A stretch of 64,000 bases of DNA from Loktanella sp. 5RATIMAR09 (GCF_001419985.1 NZ_LJAL01000012.1:17239-81238); one strand, 5' to 3'; shown: positions 37,584-48,681, counted from the stretch's first letter. Numbers and translations are program-made. The notes: generated by a model not told the origin, from the letters alone.

Positions 37584-38350
37584 CAGCTCATCCAATTTCC
37601 GCCATCGACGTTATAGGTTTGCGCAACGATGTATTCTGCCGCATCGCTGGCCAGAAAGACGGCCATGCCTGTCAGGTCCTCGGCAGTGCCCATACGGCCA
37701 AAAGGGACCGCCTCGCCTACTTCTTTTTTCTTTTGCCCGGGCGCTTTGCCCTCGTATTTGGCAAAGAACGCATCCACGCCGTCCCAATGTTCGCCATCAA
37801 CCACGCCGGGCGCGATAGCGTTGACGTTGATCCCGTGGGCGATCAGGTTCAGCCCCGCCGATTGTGTCAGGCTGATCACCGCCGCCTTGGACGCGCAGTA
37901 GACCGCAACAAGGCCTTCGCCCCGCCTGCCCGCCTGCGAGGCCATGTTGATGATGCGCCCTTTGATGCCGCGTTCAATCATATGGTCCGCGACAGCCTGC
38001 ATCGTGAAAAGCGTGCCCGCGACGTTGATATCAAAGACGCGCTGATAGTCGGCGCGCGTGATCTCTGTAATCGGGGCCGCACTAAAAATCGCGGCGTTGT
38101 TGATCAGGATATCAATTTGCCCCAATGCTTTGGCAGCCTCGGCTATCGCCGCTTTGATGCTGGCCTGATCGGAAACGTCCATCGCTACCGCAACGGCACC
38201 ATTGATTTCAGATGCCGCCGCCGTCGCCCGCGCCAGATCAATATCGGCAATCGCAACGCGCGCGCCTTCGGCCGCATAAGCCTTGGCAAAGGCAAGCCCG
38301 ATGCCACGGGCGGCCCCTGTAATCAGCGCAGTTTTACCGGCCAGTTGCAT
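37583..38350 (-). CDS. smoS: sorbitol dehydrogenase, short-chain type
   Basis: This 255-residue SDR oxidises D-sorbitol (and often galactitol) to D-fructose. It has TGAARGIG (11-18) for NAD, NNAAIF (84-89), and the catalytic set S138, Y151 and K155 (YCASK). The VNAIAPGVVDGEHWDGVDAFFAKYEG segment is typical of the R. sphaeroides SmoS group. It overlaps both neighbours by one base, so smoK-smoS-mtlK are tightly coupled. Confidence 0.94.
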   Translation of the reverse strand: MQLAGKTALITGAARGIGLAFAKAYAAEGARVAIADIDLARATAAASEINGAVAVAMDVSDQASIKAAIAEAAKALGQIDILINNAAIFSAAPITEITRADYQRVFDINVAGTLFTMQAVADHMIERGIKGRIINMASQAGRRGEGLVAVYCASKAAVISLTQSAGLNLIAHGINVNAIAPGVVDGEHWDGVDAFFAKYEGKAPGQKKKEVGEAVPFGRMGTAEDLTGMAVFLASDAAEYIVAQTYNVDGGNWMS

Positions 38351-39354
38351 CAGTCGATCCGCAGGCCTTGGGCGTCAAAGCGGTGCAGTTCGTTCATGCG
38401 CGGGTTCAGATGGATCGTGTCACCATGTGTCAGGTTGATGTCACCGATGGCACGCACGGTGATCATTTCCGTCAGACCGGTGTTGTGGATATGGAAAAAG
38501 GTGTCAGAGCCGAGGTGTTCGGCCACGCCCACAGTGCCCTGCCAGGTGCCGCCGCTTTCGACCACGTCGATATGTTCGGGGCGAATACCGATCGTGGCCG
38601 CGTCATGCTTGGCAGCTTCTTCGCCGCTGATCAGGTTCATCTTGGGTGAGCCGATAAAACCGGCCACAAAGGTGTTGCGCGGACGGCGGTAGAGTTCGAG
38701 TGGAGAGCCGACTTGTTCGATCACACCGGCCTGCAGGACCACGATTTTGTCGGCCATTGTCATGGCTTCAACCTGATCGTGGGTCACGTAAACCATGGTG
38801 GTCTTAAGCTTTTTGTGCAGTTCCGAGATTTCCATCCGCATGCCAACACGCAGCGCCGCATCAAGATTGGACAGGGGTTCGTCAAACAAGAAAGCCGAAG
38901 GTTCGCGCACAATCGCACGGCCGATCGCCACGCGCTGCCGTTGACCACCTGACAATTGCCCAGGGCGACGGTCGATGTAGGCCGCGAGGTTCAGCACCTC
39001 GGCTGCGGCATTCACGCGGCGGTCAATCTCGGCGGGGTCCATCTTGGCCATCCGCAGCGGGAAGGCGATGTTCTTGCGCACCGACATATGCGGGTAAAGC
39101 GCATAAGACTGGAACACCATCGCAAGGCCGCGTTTGGCTGGCACCAGATCGGTGGCATCTTTGCCGTCGATCTCGATATGGCCCGATGAGATATCCTCAA
39201 GCCCGGCGATCAGACGCAGAAGCGTGGATTTACCGCAGCCCGACGGGCCGACAAAGACCGTGAATTCGCCATCCTGGATGGTCAGATCAAGCGGTGGAAT
39301 GACCTGAACATCGCCAAAAGACTTGGTCACCTGTTTAAGTTGGATTTGTCCCAT
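38350..39354 (-). CDS. smoK: sorbitol/mannitol ABC transporter ATP-binding protein
   Basis: The 334-residue CUT1-type ATPase has Walker [10 protein letters not shown] (36-44), the Q-loop [10 protein letters not shown], signature LSGGQ (134-138), Walker [12 protein letters not shown], the switch histidine in [15 protein letters not shown], and the C-terminal TOBE/regulatory domain with [11 protein letters not shown] and [10 protein letters not shown]. It powers the SmoFG permeases. It follows smoG by 12 bp. Confidence 0.95.
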   Translation of the reverse strand: MGQIQLKQVTKSFGDVQVIPPLDLTIQDGEFTVFVGPSGCGKSTLLRLIAGLEDISSGHIEIDGKDATDLVPAKRGLAMVFQSYALYPHMSVRKNIAFPLRMAKMDPAEIDRRVNAAAEVLNLAAYIDRRPGQLSGGQRQRVAIGRAIVREPSAFLFDEPLSNLDAALRVGMRMEISELHKKLKTTMVYVTHDQVEAMTMADKIVVLQAGVIEQVGSPLELYRRPRNTFVAGFIGSPKMNLISGEEAAKHDAATIGIRPEHIDVVESGGTWQGTVGVAEHLGSDTFFHIHNTGLTEMITVRAIGDINLTHGDTIHLNPRMNELHRFDAQGLRID

Positions 39355-39366
39355 GTCTCTAGTTCC

Positions 39367-40197
39367 TTATTTCACCGCGCCGAACGTCAGGCCGCGGACA
39401 AGTTGTTTCTGGCTGAACCAGCCAAGGATGAGGATCGGCGCAATGGCCATGGTTGAGGCCGCACTGAGCTTGGCAAAGAACAGGCCTTCGGGGCTGGAGT
39501 AGCTGGCGATAAAGGCCGTCAGTGGTGCGGCGTTGACCGCAGTCAGGTTCAGGGTCCAGAAGGCTTCGTTCCATGCCAGAATGAAGTTGAGCAGCATGGT
39601 CGATGCGATACCCGGAATGGCCATTGGCGTCAGCACATAGAGCAATTCCTGTGGCAGGGTCGCACCATCCATCCGGGCCGCCTCGAGGATTTCGCCGGGA
39701 ATTTCCTTGAAGTAGGTATAGAGCATCCAGACGATAATCGGCAGGTTGATCAGCATCAGAACAACCACCAGACCGGCGCGGCTATCGAGAAGACCCAATT
39801 CAATGAAGATCAGGTAGATCGGATAAAGCACCCCAACCGCTGGCAACATCTTGGTCGAGAGCATCCAGAGCAGGATATCTTTGGTGCGCTTGGAGGGTAC
39901 GAAGGCCATCGACCACGCGGCAGGCACCGCAATCGCAACACCAATCAGCGTGGACAGGCCCGCGATGATGATCGAGTTCCACAAGAAACGGGCATAGTCC
40001 GACCGCTCCAACACAACACGGTAGTTTTCCAGCGTCCATTCAAACCCGAGAAAGATCGGCGGCGCGGCAATCGCCTGTGCCTCGGTCTTGAAGCTGGTCA
40101 GGATTGTCCAAAGGATCGGAAAAAAGATCAGCAGGCCAATCGCCCAGGCGATGGTGGTGTTGATCAGCTTCCGGCGGGGGGTAACAGAACGTGCCAT
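39367..40197 (-). CDS. smoG: sorbitol/mannitol ABC transporter permease SmoG
   Basis: The 276-residue CUT1 permease has six membrane segments and the EAA loop EAARMDGATLPQELLYVLTPMAIPG (about 176-200) that contacts the ATPase. It starts four bases after smoF. The N-terminal position of one TM followed by the periplasmic SFKTEAQAIA loop is typical of the second (MalG-like) permease of the pair. Confidence 0.95.
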   Translation of the reverse strand: MARSVTPRRKLINTTIAWAIGLLIFFPILWTILTSFKTEAQAIAAPPIFLGFEWTLENYRVVLERSDYARFLWNSIIIAGLSTLIGVAIAVPAAWSMAFVPSKRTKDILLWMLSTKMLPAVGVLYPIYLIFIELGLLDSRAGLVVVLMLINLPIIVWMLYTYFKEIPGEILEAARMDGATLPQELLYVLTPMAIPGIASTMLLNFILAWNEAFWTLNLTAVNAAPLTAFIASYSSPEGLFFAKLSAASTMAIAPILILGWFSQKQLVRGLTFGAVK

Positions 40198-40201
40198 GAT
40201 A

Positions 40202-41065
<864 letters not shown>

Positions 41066-41149
41066 TTGGATGCATCTCCTCTGGTCACAGGCGGAGGGAT
41101 CTCACGCGCTGTTTTCAGGTGATAGTCTAGTTGAAGAAGGGGTCTTGTA

Positions 41150-41180
41150 CCAAGGGGCGACAAATTGCGCCGCCCCTTGG
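41150..41180 (-). promoter_or_regulatory. stable intercistronic hairpin after smoE
   Basis: CCAAGGGGCG (41150-41159) and CGCCCCTTGG (41171-41180) form a perfect 10-bp stem, 14 bases after the smoE stop. No T-run follows. Such hairpins behind binding-protein genes are known to protect the upstream mRNA or cause partial termination, giving excess binding protein over permease. Confidence 0.75.
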
Positions 41181-41194
41181 CATGGGAAGAGTGC

Positions 41195-42511
41195 TTAGCG
41201 GTAGCCAGCAGCTTCCATGACTTCGTTCGTGATCGCCTGCGCCTTGGCAAGGGCCTCTTCCACAGTCTGCTGACCAGCGTAAGCTGCCGAGAATTCCTGG
41301 CTGACTTCTGTTGCCATGCCCGCAAACTCCGGGATCGCCACAAACTGGATGCCGACGTATGGGACCGGATCAACCGTTGGGTCGGTTGGGTCAGCTGCGT
41401 TGATGCTGTCCAATGTCATCTGCGCAAACGGCACTTCGAGATACTCAGGTGTTTCGTACAGTGATGCACGCGCACCTGGAGGAACGTTTGCCCAACCTTC
41501 GTTGGCTGCAACCAGCTCGATGTAGTCCTTCGATGTGGCCCACTCGATGAACTGCTTGGCTTCAGCTTCTTGCTGTGTACCGGCAGGGATAGCGAGTGCC
41601 CAAGCCCAGAGCCAGTTTGCGCGCTTCTCAACGCCTTCGGCGTTTGGTGCCAGTGCGAAACCGACGCTGTCGGCTACAGTGGAATCTGCGCCAGTCACGA
41701 AGGATGCCGCGACAGTCGCGTCAATCCACATGCCGCACTTGCCTTGGTTGAACAGTGACAGGTTTTCGTTGAAACCGTTTGTTGCGTAACCTTCTGGACC
41801 ATAGTCGTTCATCAGGTTGACGTAGAAGTTCAGCGCATCGGCCCACTCAGGCTGATCGAACTGTGCGTTCCACTCTTCGTCGAACCAGCGTGCGCCGAAA
41901 GAGTTACCTGTGACTGTGATGAAAGCGCCGCCCTCACCCCAACCAGCCTTGCCGCGCAGGCAGATACCGTTCACTTCGTTCGCAGGATCGTCCATCGCAG
42001 CCGCAGCTTCGCGAATGAACTGCCATGTTGGTGCAGTTGGCATTTCCAGACCAGCAGCTTCCATCAGGTCAGTGCGGTACATCACCATCGAGCTTTCGCC
42101 GTAGAATGGTGCTGCATAAAGTGTGCCATCGTGGGACAGGCCGTTGCGCATGGCTGGCAGGATGTCGTCGACATCATATTCGGCAGACAGGTCGTTCAGT
42201 GGGACGAGCCAGTCGTTGGCACCCCAGATCGGTGTTTCGTACATGCCGATTGTCATGATGTCGAACTGGCCACCGTTTGTGGTGATGTCCGTTGTCACGC
42301 GCTGACGCAGTACGTTTTCTTCCAGTGTCACCCACTCGACGGCAATTCCGGTCTGTTCGGTGAATGTGTCGGTGTAGCCCTGCATACGGATCATGTCGCC
42401 GTTGTTCACGGTCGCGATGGTGATCGTTGCGGAGTGGGCATCTGCAAACGCGCTGCCAGCTGTGATCAGCGTAAGCGCAGTTGCAGCACGAAGAGTGCTC
42501 TTCAAAGACAT
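41195..42511 (-). CDS. smoE: sorbitol/mannitol ABC transporter substrate-binding protein
   Basis: The 438-residue periplasmic protein has a clear signal peptide (KSTLRAATALTLITAGSAFA, cleavage near residue 23-25) followed by a family 1 solute-binding fold: ITIATVNNGDMIRMQGYTDTFTEQTGI, the AAPFYGESSMVMYRTDLMEAAGL strand, and WAWALAIPAGTQQ in the hinge region. It begins the smoEFGKS-mtlK operon. A 14-bp palindrome and a -35-like TTGACG lie upstream. GC content is visibly lower and codon choice smoother than in neighbours, as expected for a highly expressed gene. Confidence 0.95.
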   Translation of the reverse strand: MSLKSTLRAATALTLITAGSAFADAHSATITIATVNNGDMIRMQGYTDTFTEQTGIAVEWVTLEENVLRQRVTTDITTNGGQFDIMTIGMYETPIWGANDWLVPLNDLSAEYDVDDILPAMRNGLSHDGTLYAAPFYGESSMVMYRTDLMEAAGLEMPTAPTWQFIREAAAAMDDPANEVNGICLRGKAGWGEGGAFITVTGNSFGARWFDEEWNAQFDQPEWADALNFYVNLMNDYGPEGYATNGFNENLSLFNQGKCGMWIDATVAASFVTGADSTVADSVGFALAPNAEGVEKRANWLWAWALAIPAGTQQEAEAKQFIEWATSKDYIELVAANEGWANVPPGARASLYETPEYLEVPFAQMTLDSINAADPTDPTVDPVPYVGIQFVAIPEFAGMATEVSQEFSAAYAGQQTVEEALAKAQAITNEVMEAAGYR

Positions 42512-42568
42512 CCGGTGTTCCTCCCTATTGGACGTAATGACCTCACGCTAAGGGAAAGAGCAACGCGA

Positions 42569-42595
42569 CGTCAACAAAATATTTACGCGCGTAAA
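42569..42595 (-). promoter_or_regulatory. LacI-type operator TTTACGCGCGTAAA and -35-like TTGACG of the smo operon
   Basis: A perfect 14-bp palindrome (42582-42595) lies seven bases upstream of TTGACG (42574-42569, minus strand), between the regulator gene and smoE. The -10 at 17 bp is weak (TTAGCG), so activation by the regulator is possible. A near copy (12 of 14 bases) lies upstream of the regulator gene itself. Confidence 0.7.
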
Positions 42596-42607
42596 GTATG
42601 TACTGAA

Positions 42608-43633
42608 TCAGGCCGAGTCACGCAGGATCAGCTTGCCTTCTATTCTTGTGCTTTTCCAAGGTGATACCTCACCGTCAATCGCCTCAAAAAGCGCATCTGC
42701 GGCGTGTTTGGAAACGGCGTCGTAATCGTGTGAGATCGTGGTCAGCGGCGGACAGGTATAGCGCGAATGGGGATGACCGTCCTGTCCCGCCACACGAATC
42801 GCGCAGTCAGGCCCGCGCCCAACGCTGACATTGCGTTCGTAGCAAGCCGTCAAAAGCCCAATTGCCAAACGGTCATTGCTGCACAGGATCGTATTTGTGT
42901 CAAAGCGACGGTTTGCCAAGGCATCATGCCCCCCAAGGCGCCCGATTTCCTCAAAACCCCACCCCTCCCCTTCTACGGAAATCACCTGCGGCTTATGGCC
43001 AAACGTTTCCATCGCGGTCAGATAGGCCTGCCTGCGGCGATGCGCGTTGGGGTTTGCGGGGGTCTTCATTTCAAAGAAACAAGGGGGCTCACCAGTGCGA
43101 CAGAGGTAATCGGTAATGTGGGAGGTGAACTGGAAATTATCCGAACCGACAAAGGCCAGACCCAGCTCATCAACGCTACTGTCAAAGATCAAAGTTGGCA
43201 CATCATCGCAGAATTTCTCCAAGGCGACACGGTCTGACGCGCGGCCCAGCGGGGCCAGCAAAACACCCGCTGGCTTCATGGAGCGCAGGTTGTCGAGAAC
43301 TTCAACTTCCAAGGCAGGATCACCATGCGCGCTAAACAGCGTAGGCCGATAACCTGCATCAATGCAGCGCTGTTCAAGATTGCGGGCGATCTCGGCGAAA
43401 TAGGGGTCGGTCAGCAAAGGCACCACAATACCGACATTCTTGGTCAGCTTGCGGTTCTGGTTCATCGCAAAGATATTTGGCCGGTAGTCGTATTTCTCTA
43501 CAGCCGCCTCGATCTTGTCACGGGTCGACTGGCGCACACTTTCCGGGTTGTTGAAAAACTTTGACACCGTCGGACGCGAAATCCCACTGACGGCCGAGAA
43601 TTCCTCCATGTTCCTGATCTTTTTCTCAGCCAT
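42608..43633 (-). CDS. LacI family regulator of the polyol operon
   Basis: The 341-residue protein has the LacI helix-turn-helix (MEEFSAVSGISRPTVSKFFNNPESVRQSTRDKIEAAVEKYDYRPN, about 9-53) and a periplasmic-binding-like effector domain (VGIVVPLLTDPYFAEIARNLE). It lies directly upstream of smoE in the same direction and almost certainly controls the smo operon in response to a polyol or fructose derivative. ATG 43633 is preceded by GAGGAG. A site resembling the smoE operator at 43683-43696 suggests autoregulation. Confidence 0.9.
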   Translation of the reverse strand: MAEKKIRNMEEFSAVSGISRPTVSKFFNNPESVRQSTRDKIEAAVEKYDYRPNIFAMNQNRKLTKNVGIVVPLLTDPYFAEIARNLEQRCIDAGYRPTLFSAHGDPALEVEVLDNLRSMKPAGVLLAPLGRASDRVALEKFCDDVPTLIFDSSVDELGLAFVGSDNFQFTSHITDYLCRTGEPPCFFEMKTPANPNAHRRRQAYLTAMETFGHKPQVISVEGEGWGFEEIGRLGGHDALANRRFDTNTILCSNDRLAIGLLTACYERNVSVGRGPDCAIRVAGQDGHPHSRYTCPPLTTISHDYDAVSKHAADALFEAIDGEVSPWKSTRIEGKLILRDSA

Positions 43634-43682
43634 GGCTGTCTGTTCTCCTCGCCGCAAATTTCTTTACATCCGAAACAATTTC

Positions 43683-43696
43683 TTTGCGCGCGTCAA
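43683..43696. promoter_or_regulatory. second, degenerate operator upstream of the LacI gene
   Basis: On the minus strand this reads TTGACGCGCGCAAA, identical to the smoE operator at 12 of 14 positions, with the CGCGCG centre kept. It lies 50 bp upstream of the regulator ATG. Autoregulation is inferred. Confidence 0.5.
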
Positions 43697-43733
43697 GAAT
43701 GAAGTTCTTGAAAGGTCTCTTTATACCGCAAAC

Positions 43734-43764
43734 AAAAAATGCGCCGCGGTTTCCCGCAGCGCAT
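43734..43764 (-). terminator. intrinsic terminator of the 5'-nucleotidase gene
   Basis: On the minus strand ATGCGCTGCGG pairs with CCGCGGCGCAT across a GAAA tetraloop (11 pairs, one G-U), followed by a T-run (43740-43734). It lies 21 bases after the nucleotidase stop and separates this gene from the downstream LacI gene. Confidence 0.92.
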
Positions 43765-43785
43765 CAGTTGTTCAACCTGAAAGGC

Positions 43786-45348
43786 TTAGCGCATGGTAAT
43801 GCGGCCATCCGTATAAGGCTGGTAAGGTGCGTTGGCGGCAAGATACTCTGCCGTCACATCAGCCAGGTCAGGGCCAAAGTCATAGGCGTTCATCGCATCC
43901 TCGAACATGCTGTAGCCGTCACCACCGTTGCGTACGTAGTTGTTCGAAACGACACCATAGGTTGCGGTCAGGTCAATCGGTTCACCGCCGACCATCACGT
44001 CAGAGACGCGCGAACCGGGCTCGGCTGCGGCATCCACCGTAAAGGACATGCCTGCGACCTGAGGGAAGCGACCTGCACCCTCTTCGATCTGACCAACACC
44101 ATTTTCAAGTGCTGCAACGATAGCTTCACCTGTCACTTCGAAAGTCGAAAGTGTGTTCTGGAATGGAAGCACTGACAGCACTTCGCCCATTGTCACTTCA
44201 CCGGCGTCGATGGTTGCACGCAGGCCACCACCGTTCTGGATTGCAATCTGGATACCCTGATCCTTGACGCGATCAAGCATCGCATCCGCCACAAGATTAC
44301 CCATCGGGCATTCCATCGCACGGCACACATCGCGATCACCAACGACAACATCTGCTGTCTCGGCAACGATGCGGGTCTTCATTTCCTCAATCGGACCGGC
44401 AAGTTCGGCGACACGCGCAACGGCAGCCTCATCTTCGGCCACGCTGGCATCCAGCAAAATCGTGTCACCAGTCGCAGATGTCAGATTGCCGGCATCATCG
44501 AAAACAAGCGTCAGGTGGCCAATGTATTTGGAATAAGCGTAGGCCTGCACCACGGGCACATCGCCGACCATCGTCGGATAGGCCATCGCGCCTTCTTCTG
44601 TGTTTGAAAACAGCGTGTGAGAGTGCCCACCCACAACTGCATCAAGACCGGCGACGCTTTCAGCGAGCGCCATGTCTTTGGTCACACCAACGTGGGTCAG
44701 TGCGATAATCTTGGTGACGCCGTCCGCTTCCAGAGTGGCCACGTCCGCTGCAAGGCTTTCAGCCTCAGGCGTGAAAATCACCGCGTCCGATGGGCTTGAC
44801 GTCTCTGCCGTATCGACCGCCAGCGCCGAGACGATGCCAATCCGCTCACCGCCGACTTCGAGAACGACATGATTCTCCACCTGACCTGCCAGAATGTTCG
44901 AGCTTGAAACGTCGATATTGCCCGAGATGACGGGGAATGACACGGCATCGGTCAGCTTGCGCAGTCCGGCGTCGCCATCATCAAATTCGTGGTTGCCGAC
45001 AGCCATGACATCATAGCCGATCTGCTCCATGAACTCGGCCTCTACGTCCCCTTTGTAGGTCGTGTACATCAGGCTGCCCTGATACTGGTCGCCCGCATCA
45101 AGAAGAATGACGTTTTCGCCTGCCAGCTCTTCGCGCAATTCGTTGATTTTCGTAATCACCCGCGCAATGCCGCCAAAGCATTCGCCCGCCGCGTTATCTT
45201 CGGCGTTGCAGGTCGAGTCGAAACGGTTGATCGGCTCGATCCGGCTGTGCAGGTCATTCGTGTGGATGATATGCAAAGTGTAGTCGGCCGCAGCTGTGCT
45301 TGCCATCATGGCCATGGCACAGGTCGTCGTCATGATACGTAACATCAT
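43786..45348 (-). CDS. periplasmic 5'-nucleotidase / 2',3'-cyclic phosphodiesterase (UshA type)
   Basis: The 520-residue protein has a signal peptide (about 1-21, ending TAAADYT), an N-terminal calcineurin-like metallophosphatase domain with HTNDLHSR, DAGDQYQGS, GNHEFDDG, THVGVTKD and GGHSHT, and a C-terminal 5'-nucleotidase domain with NGGGLRATIDAGEVTMGEVLSVLPFQNTL and SNNYVRNGGDGYSMF. Such enzymes release phosphate and nucleosides from nucleotides outside the cytoplasm. ATG 45348 and 45345 are both possible. It ends in its own terminator and is divergent from the DUF952 gene. Confidence 0.93.
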   Translation of the reverse strand: MMLRIMTTTCAMAMMASTAAADYTLHIIHTNDLHSRIEPINRFDSTCNAEDNAAGECFGGIARVITKINELREELAGENVILLDAGDQYQGSLMYTTYKGDVEAEFMEQIGYDVMAVGNHEFDDGDAGLRKLTDAVSFPVISGNIDVSSSNILAGQVENHVVLEVGGERIGIVSALAVDTAETSSPSDAVIFTPEAESLAADVATLEADGVTKIIALTHVGVTKDMALAESVAGLDAVVGGHSHTLFSNTEEGAMAYPTMVGDVPVVQAYAYSKYIGHLTLVFDDAGNLTSATGDTILLDASVAEDEAAVARVAELAGPIEEMKTRIVAETADVVVGDRDVCRAMECPMGNLVADAMLDRVKDQGIQIAIQNGGGLRATIDAGEVTMGEVLSVLPFQNTLSTFEVTGEAIVAALENGVGQIEEGAGRFPQVAGMSFTVDAAAEPGSRVSDVMVGGEPIDLTATYGVVSNNYVRNGGDGYSMFEDAMNAYDFGPDLADVTAEYLAANAPYQPYTDGRITMR

Positions 45349-45498
45349 AGGTTCAGGTCCCCCAAGTTGGAATAAAGGCAGAGTGGCGAGGCGCATTGCG
45401 AGAGTCAATTTTAATAAATGCCTCCTAAAGTGGCCCTTGCGTCAACTGCCTGTGCGTGGATGCTTGACCAACGGATGTGTAAAAGCCATGACACGCGC

Positions 45499-45831
45499 AT
45501 GCTGATCTATAAAATATTCCGGGCCGATGAATGGGCCACCCTGCAGGCCGATGGCGAAACCGTTGGCGCACCGATTGATGTGGCTGACGGCTATATCCAT
45601 TTTTCGACAGCCGAGACCGTGGCCGAAACGGCCGCCAAATATTTTTCCGGCGCAGACGGGCTGGTGCTGTTGGCGCTGGAATCAGACAGGCTTGATCCGC
45701 TGAAATGGGAGCCAGCACGCGAGAACGTTTTGTTTCCGCATCTTTACCGCAAACTGCGCATGGATGATTTGCTTTGGAGCAAACCCCTGCCACTCATTGA
45801 TGGCGTACATCAGTTTCCGGCGTTGTCATGA
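45499..45831 (+). CDS. DUF952 family protein
   Basis: The 110-residue protein begins [49 protein letters not shown], the typical DUF952 pattern with the conserved [15 protein letters not shown] core. DUF952 proteins have an ADP-ribosyltransferase-like fold of unknown biochemical role. ATG 45499 gives the family N-terminus; longer readings start in the divergent promoter region. The stop overlaps the pyrD start (ATGA), and DUF952-pyrD pairing is frequent in this group. Confidence 0.9.
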   Translation: MLIYKIFRADEWATLQADGETVGAPIDVADGYIHFSTAETVAETAAKYFSGADGLVLLALESDRLDPLKWEPARENVLFPHLYRKLRMDDLLWSKPLPLIDGVHQFPALS

Positions 45832-46880
45832 AACTTCTGGAACAAATCGGTCTGCCTGCCCTGCGCAGGCTTGACCCAGAGGTGGCACACGGGCTTGCAC
45901 TCACGGCGTTGAATACGGGGCTTGGTCCGCGCGGGGGGCCTGTGACCTCACCACGCTTGCAAACCGTGCTGGCCGGTCTTGAATTGCCAAATCCCGTTGG
46001 GCTCGCCGCCGGCTTTGACAAAAACGCCACTGCTCTGCGGGCGCTGTCAAAAACGGGCTTTGGTTTTCTTGAGGTGGGTGCCGCAACCCCCCGCCCGCAA
46101 CCGGGCAACCCGAAACCACGCCTGTTTCGCCTGACCGATGACAAAGCCGCGATTAACCGCTTCGGGTTCAACAACGACGGGATGGACGCAATTGCAACGC
46201 GTCTGGTCCAGCGCCCCAAGGGTGCGGTGATCGGCCTGAACCTCGGCGCGAATAAAGACAGCGCCGACAAGGCCGCTGATTTCGCCAAGGTACTGACACG
46301 CTGCGCCGCGCTGGTGGATTTTGCGACGGTCAATGTGTCTTCGCCTAACACAGAAAAATTGCGCGACCTTCAAGGCAAGGCCGCACTTGCCGCGCTGCTC
46401 GACGGCATGATGCAGGCACGCGCGGCGTTGGCAAACCCGATCCCTGTGTTTCTCAAAATCGCACCGGATTTGAACAACGACGAGGTCGCAGAAGTGGCCG
46501 AGGTTGCGAACGCATCAGGCATTGATGCCATCATCGCCACGAACACCACCCTCGATCGCGCGGGCCTGCATGGGCCCCATAAGGCTGAAATGGGCGGGCT
46601 ATCTGGCCAGCCGCTTTTTGAAAAATCCACAAGGGTTCTGGCACAACTGTCAGGGCTGACCACCCTACCGCTGATCGGTGTGGGTGGTGTCGGATCGGCG
46701 GAACAGGCCTATCAGAAAATCCGTGCGGGTGCTTCTGCGGTGCAGCTTTACACCGCCCTTGTCTATGGTGGCATTTCGCTGGCAGGAGAGATTGCGCAAG
46801 GCCTCGACGCCCTACTGGAACGCGATGGTTTCGCCACTGTCGCGGACGCCGTTGGATCAGGACGCGGCGACTGGACCTGA
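45828..46880 (+). CDS. pyrD: dihydroorotate dehydrogenase (quinone), class 2
   Basis: PyrD oxidises dihydroorotate to orotate at the inner membrane, passing electrons to quinone through FMN. The 350-residue protein has the amphipathic N-terminal extension of class 2 enzymes, [44 protein letters not shown], the catalytic serine region [14 protein letters not shown], and [33 protein letters not shown]. The 3' end overlaps the convergent MATE gene by 24 bp. Confidence 0.97.
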   Translation: MKLLEQIGLPALRRLDPEVAHGLALTALNTGLGPRGGPVTSPRLQTVLAGLELPNPVGLAAGFDKNATALRALSKTGFGFLEVGAATPRPQPGNPKPRLFRLTDDKAAINRFGFNNDGMDAIATRLVQRPKGAVIGLNLGANKDSADKAADFAKVLTRCAALVDFATVNVSSPNTEKLRDLQGKAALAALLDGMMQARAALANPIPVFLKIAPDLNNDEVAEVAEVANASGIDAIIATNTTLDRAGLHGPHKAEMGGLSGQPLFEKSTRVLAQLSGLTTLPLIGVGGVGSAEQAYQKIRAGASAVQLYTALVYGGISLAGEIAQGLDALLERDGFATVADAVGSGRGDWT

Positions 46881-48194
46881 CCGGGGCCGGTCGGCCTCTG
46901 CCTCGAGCGCGGGATATTTCCATCCCAGCGTCGCCCCACGCACCACGAAATTAAGCAGCAAGGCTATCCAAAGCCCGTGGTTCTGCAACAGCGCCATCAG
47001 TGGCAGGACCGTGGCGAAATAAATTACCGCCGAGACGATCATCATATTGCGCATGTCCTTGGTGCGCGTGGCACCGATAAAGATACCATCCAGCATCCAT
47101 GCCGCGACGCCTACAAGCGGGGCCAACACCATATAAGGCAGGTAAATGCGCGCGACCTCGCGTACTTCGGGGGCTGTCGTCATGACATCAATCACCCGCC
47201 CGCCAAAGAGCGCAAAAGACACCGCCAGCAGCGCGCAAACGATACCACCCCAAAGACTGCTCAGGATCGCACTACGCCGCAACGCCGCCCGCGCCCGCGC
47301 ACCCAGCGCCTGACCCACCAACGCCTCGGCAGAAAAGGCAAAACCATCAAGGGCATAAGCGGTGACTTGCAAAAACTGCATCAGAATCTGGTTGGCGGCC
47401 AGTTGCACATCGCCAAAGTCTGACCCGAAGAACAGAAAGCTGACAAAGATCGCCTGCAACAGCACCGAGCGGATCAGGATATCGGAATTGACCATGGCCA
47501 TATGCCGCAAGCGCACCAGATCGAACACCCGTTCTGCCGATAGCCAAGCAGCCCGCCCGAAGACACCGCGACAGAACCACAGGCCCACCGCCAGACCGCC
47601 CCATTCGGCCATAAAGGTCGCCCAAGCAACACCCTCGACGCCCCATCCAAGCTTGAGCCCCAACAAGATGCTCAGTGCAATATTGGCCCCGTTCATGCCC
47701 ACCTGAATGACCAGAACCGCCCGCGTGCGTTCCTGCGCAATCAGCCAACCGGTGATGCCATAAAGCGCAATCGTCGCAGGCGCAGACCAGATACGGATAA
47801 CCATGTAGTCACGCGCCAGTGCCTCGACCTCGGCGCTGGCGGGGGACAGCCAGAAAGCAGCATTGAAAATCGCCACCTGCGCGATGATCATCACAACGCC
47901 CGCCGATAGCCCGATCAGCAACGCGCGCGACAAAAGCGCGTCAACTTCGGCACCGTCGCCTGCCCCGCTGGCTTGCGATGTCAGACCGGTGGTGCCCATG
48001 CGCAGGAAACCGAAAATCCAGTAGACCGCCGACAGGATGATAGCCCCGATCCCCACCGCACCAATCGGCGCGGCCTCGCCCAGTTGCCCGACAACACCTG
48101 TGTCCACAACGCCCAAGATCGGCACCGTCGCATTCGACAGCACAATCGGTAAGGCAATCGCCAGCACCCGCTTGTGGGTGAGTACATTAGCCAT
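46857..48194 (-). CDS. MATE family efflux transporter (DinF-like)
   Basis: The 445-residue protein has twelve membrane segments in two homologous halves. It starts [33 protein letters not shown], the DinF-like MATE pattern, and has [12 protein letters not shown] in the second half. MATE proteins export cationic drugs and metabolites by sodium or proton antiport; the substrate here is unknown. It overlaps the thioesterase gene at its start by eight bases and pyrD at its end. Confidence 0.93.
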   Translation of the reverse strand: MANVLTHKRVLAIALPIVLSNATVPILGVVDTGVVGQLGEAAPIGAVGIGAIILSAVYWIFGFLRMGTTGLTSQASGAGDGAEVDALLSRALLIGLSAGVVMIIAQVAIFNAAFWLSPASAEVEALARDYMVIRIWSAPATIALYGITGWLIAQERTRAVLVIQVGMNGANIALSILLGLKLGWGVEGVAWATFMAEWGGLAVGLWFCRGVFGRAAWLSAERVFDLVRLRHMAMVNSDILIRSVLLQAIFVSFLFFGSDFGDVQLAANQILMQFLQVTAYALDGFAFSAEALVGQALGARARAALRRSAILSSLWGGIVCALLAVSFALFGGRVIDVMTTAPEVREVARIYLPYMVLAPLVGVAAWMLDGIFIGATRTKDMRNMMIVSAVIYFATVLPLMALLQNHGLWIALLLNFVVRGATLGWKYPALEAEADRPRSGPVAAS

Positions 48195-48681
48195 TGCGGT
48201 CCGGCATCAGGAAATGCCCCGTGGCAGAGGCAAAAAGACGGCTGCGGTTGTCCTGCCACGTCTCGACATGGACAGAGGCGTAGCGGCGGCCCGAACGGTT
48301 CACGCGCGCGCGGGCATAGGCATCACGCGGCAGGCCCGACCGCAGGTAATCCACGGTGAAATCAATGGTCTTGGGCAATTGGATGCGCGGGGCATCATCC
48401 GTGTATTTGCCAGCCTCCATATCTTCCCAGATCATCGCCCAACTCAGTTCCACAATTGCTGTGACTTCCAGAAAGGCCGCCGTGACACCACCATGCAAGG
48501 CCGGCAACATCGGGTTCCCGATCAGCTTGTCGTCATAGGGCAGAATCGCCGTCAGCTCATCGCCACGCCGGTCAATCTGAATACCCAGAAACTGGATATA
48601 GGGCACGCCTGCCACAAGGGTGGCCAAGGTCGCGTCGCGGCGTTGCTTGACGACTTGCACAGGTTCGGGGCGGCGGCTCAT
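48187..48681 (-). CDS. PaaI-type hotdog thioesterase, first of two (operon order: second)
   Basis: The 164-residue protein has the hotdog-fold thioesterase pattern: [33 protein letters not shown] (central helix with HGG), [29 protein letters not shown] and VETWQD. The HGGV motif with a following acidic residue in the helix is the usual catalytic region. It overlaps the next gene by four bases on each side (ATGA with the other thioesterase; eight bases with MATE). Substrate unknown. Confidence 0.88.
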   Translation of the reverse strand: MSRRPEPVQVVKQRRDATLATLVAGVPYIQFLGIQIDRRGDELTAILPYDDKLIGNPMLPALHGGVTAAFLEVTAIVELSWAMIWEDMEAGKYTDDAPRIQLPKTIDFTVDYLRSGLPRDAYARARVNRSGRRYASVHVETWQDNRSRLFASATGHFLMPDRNG

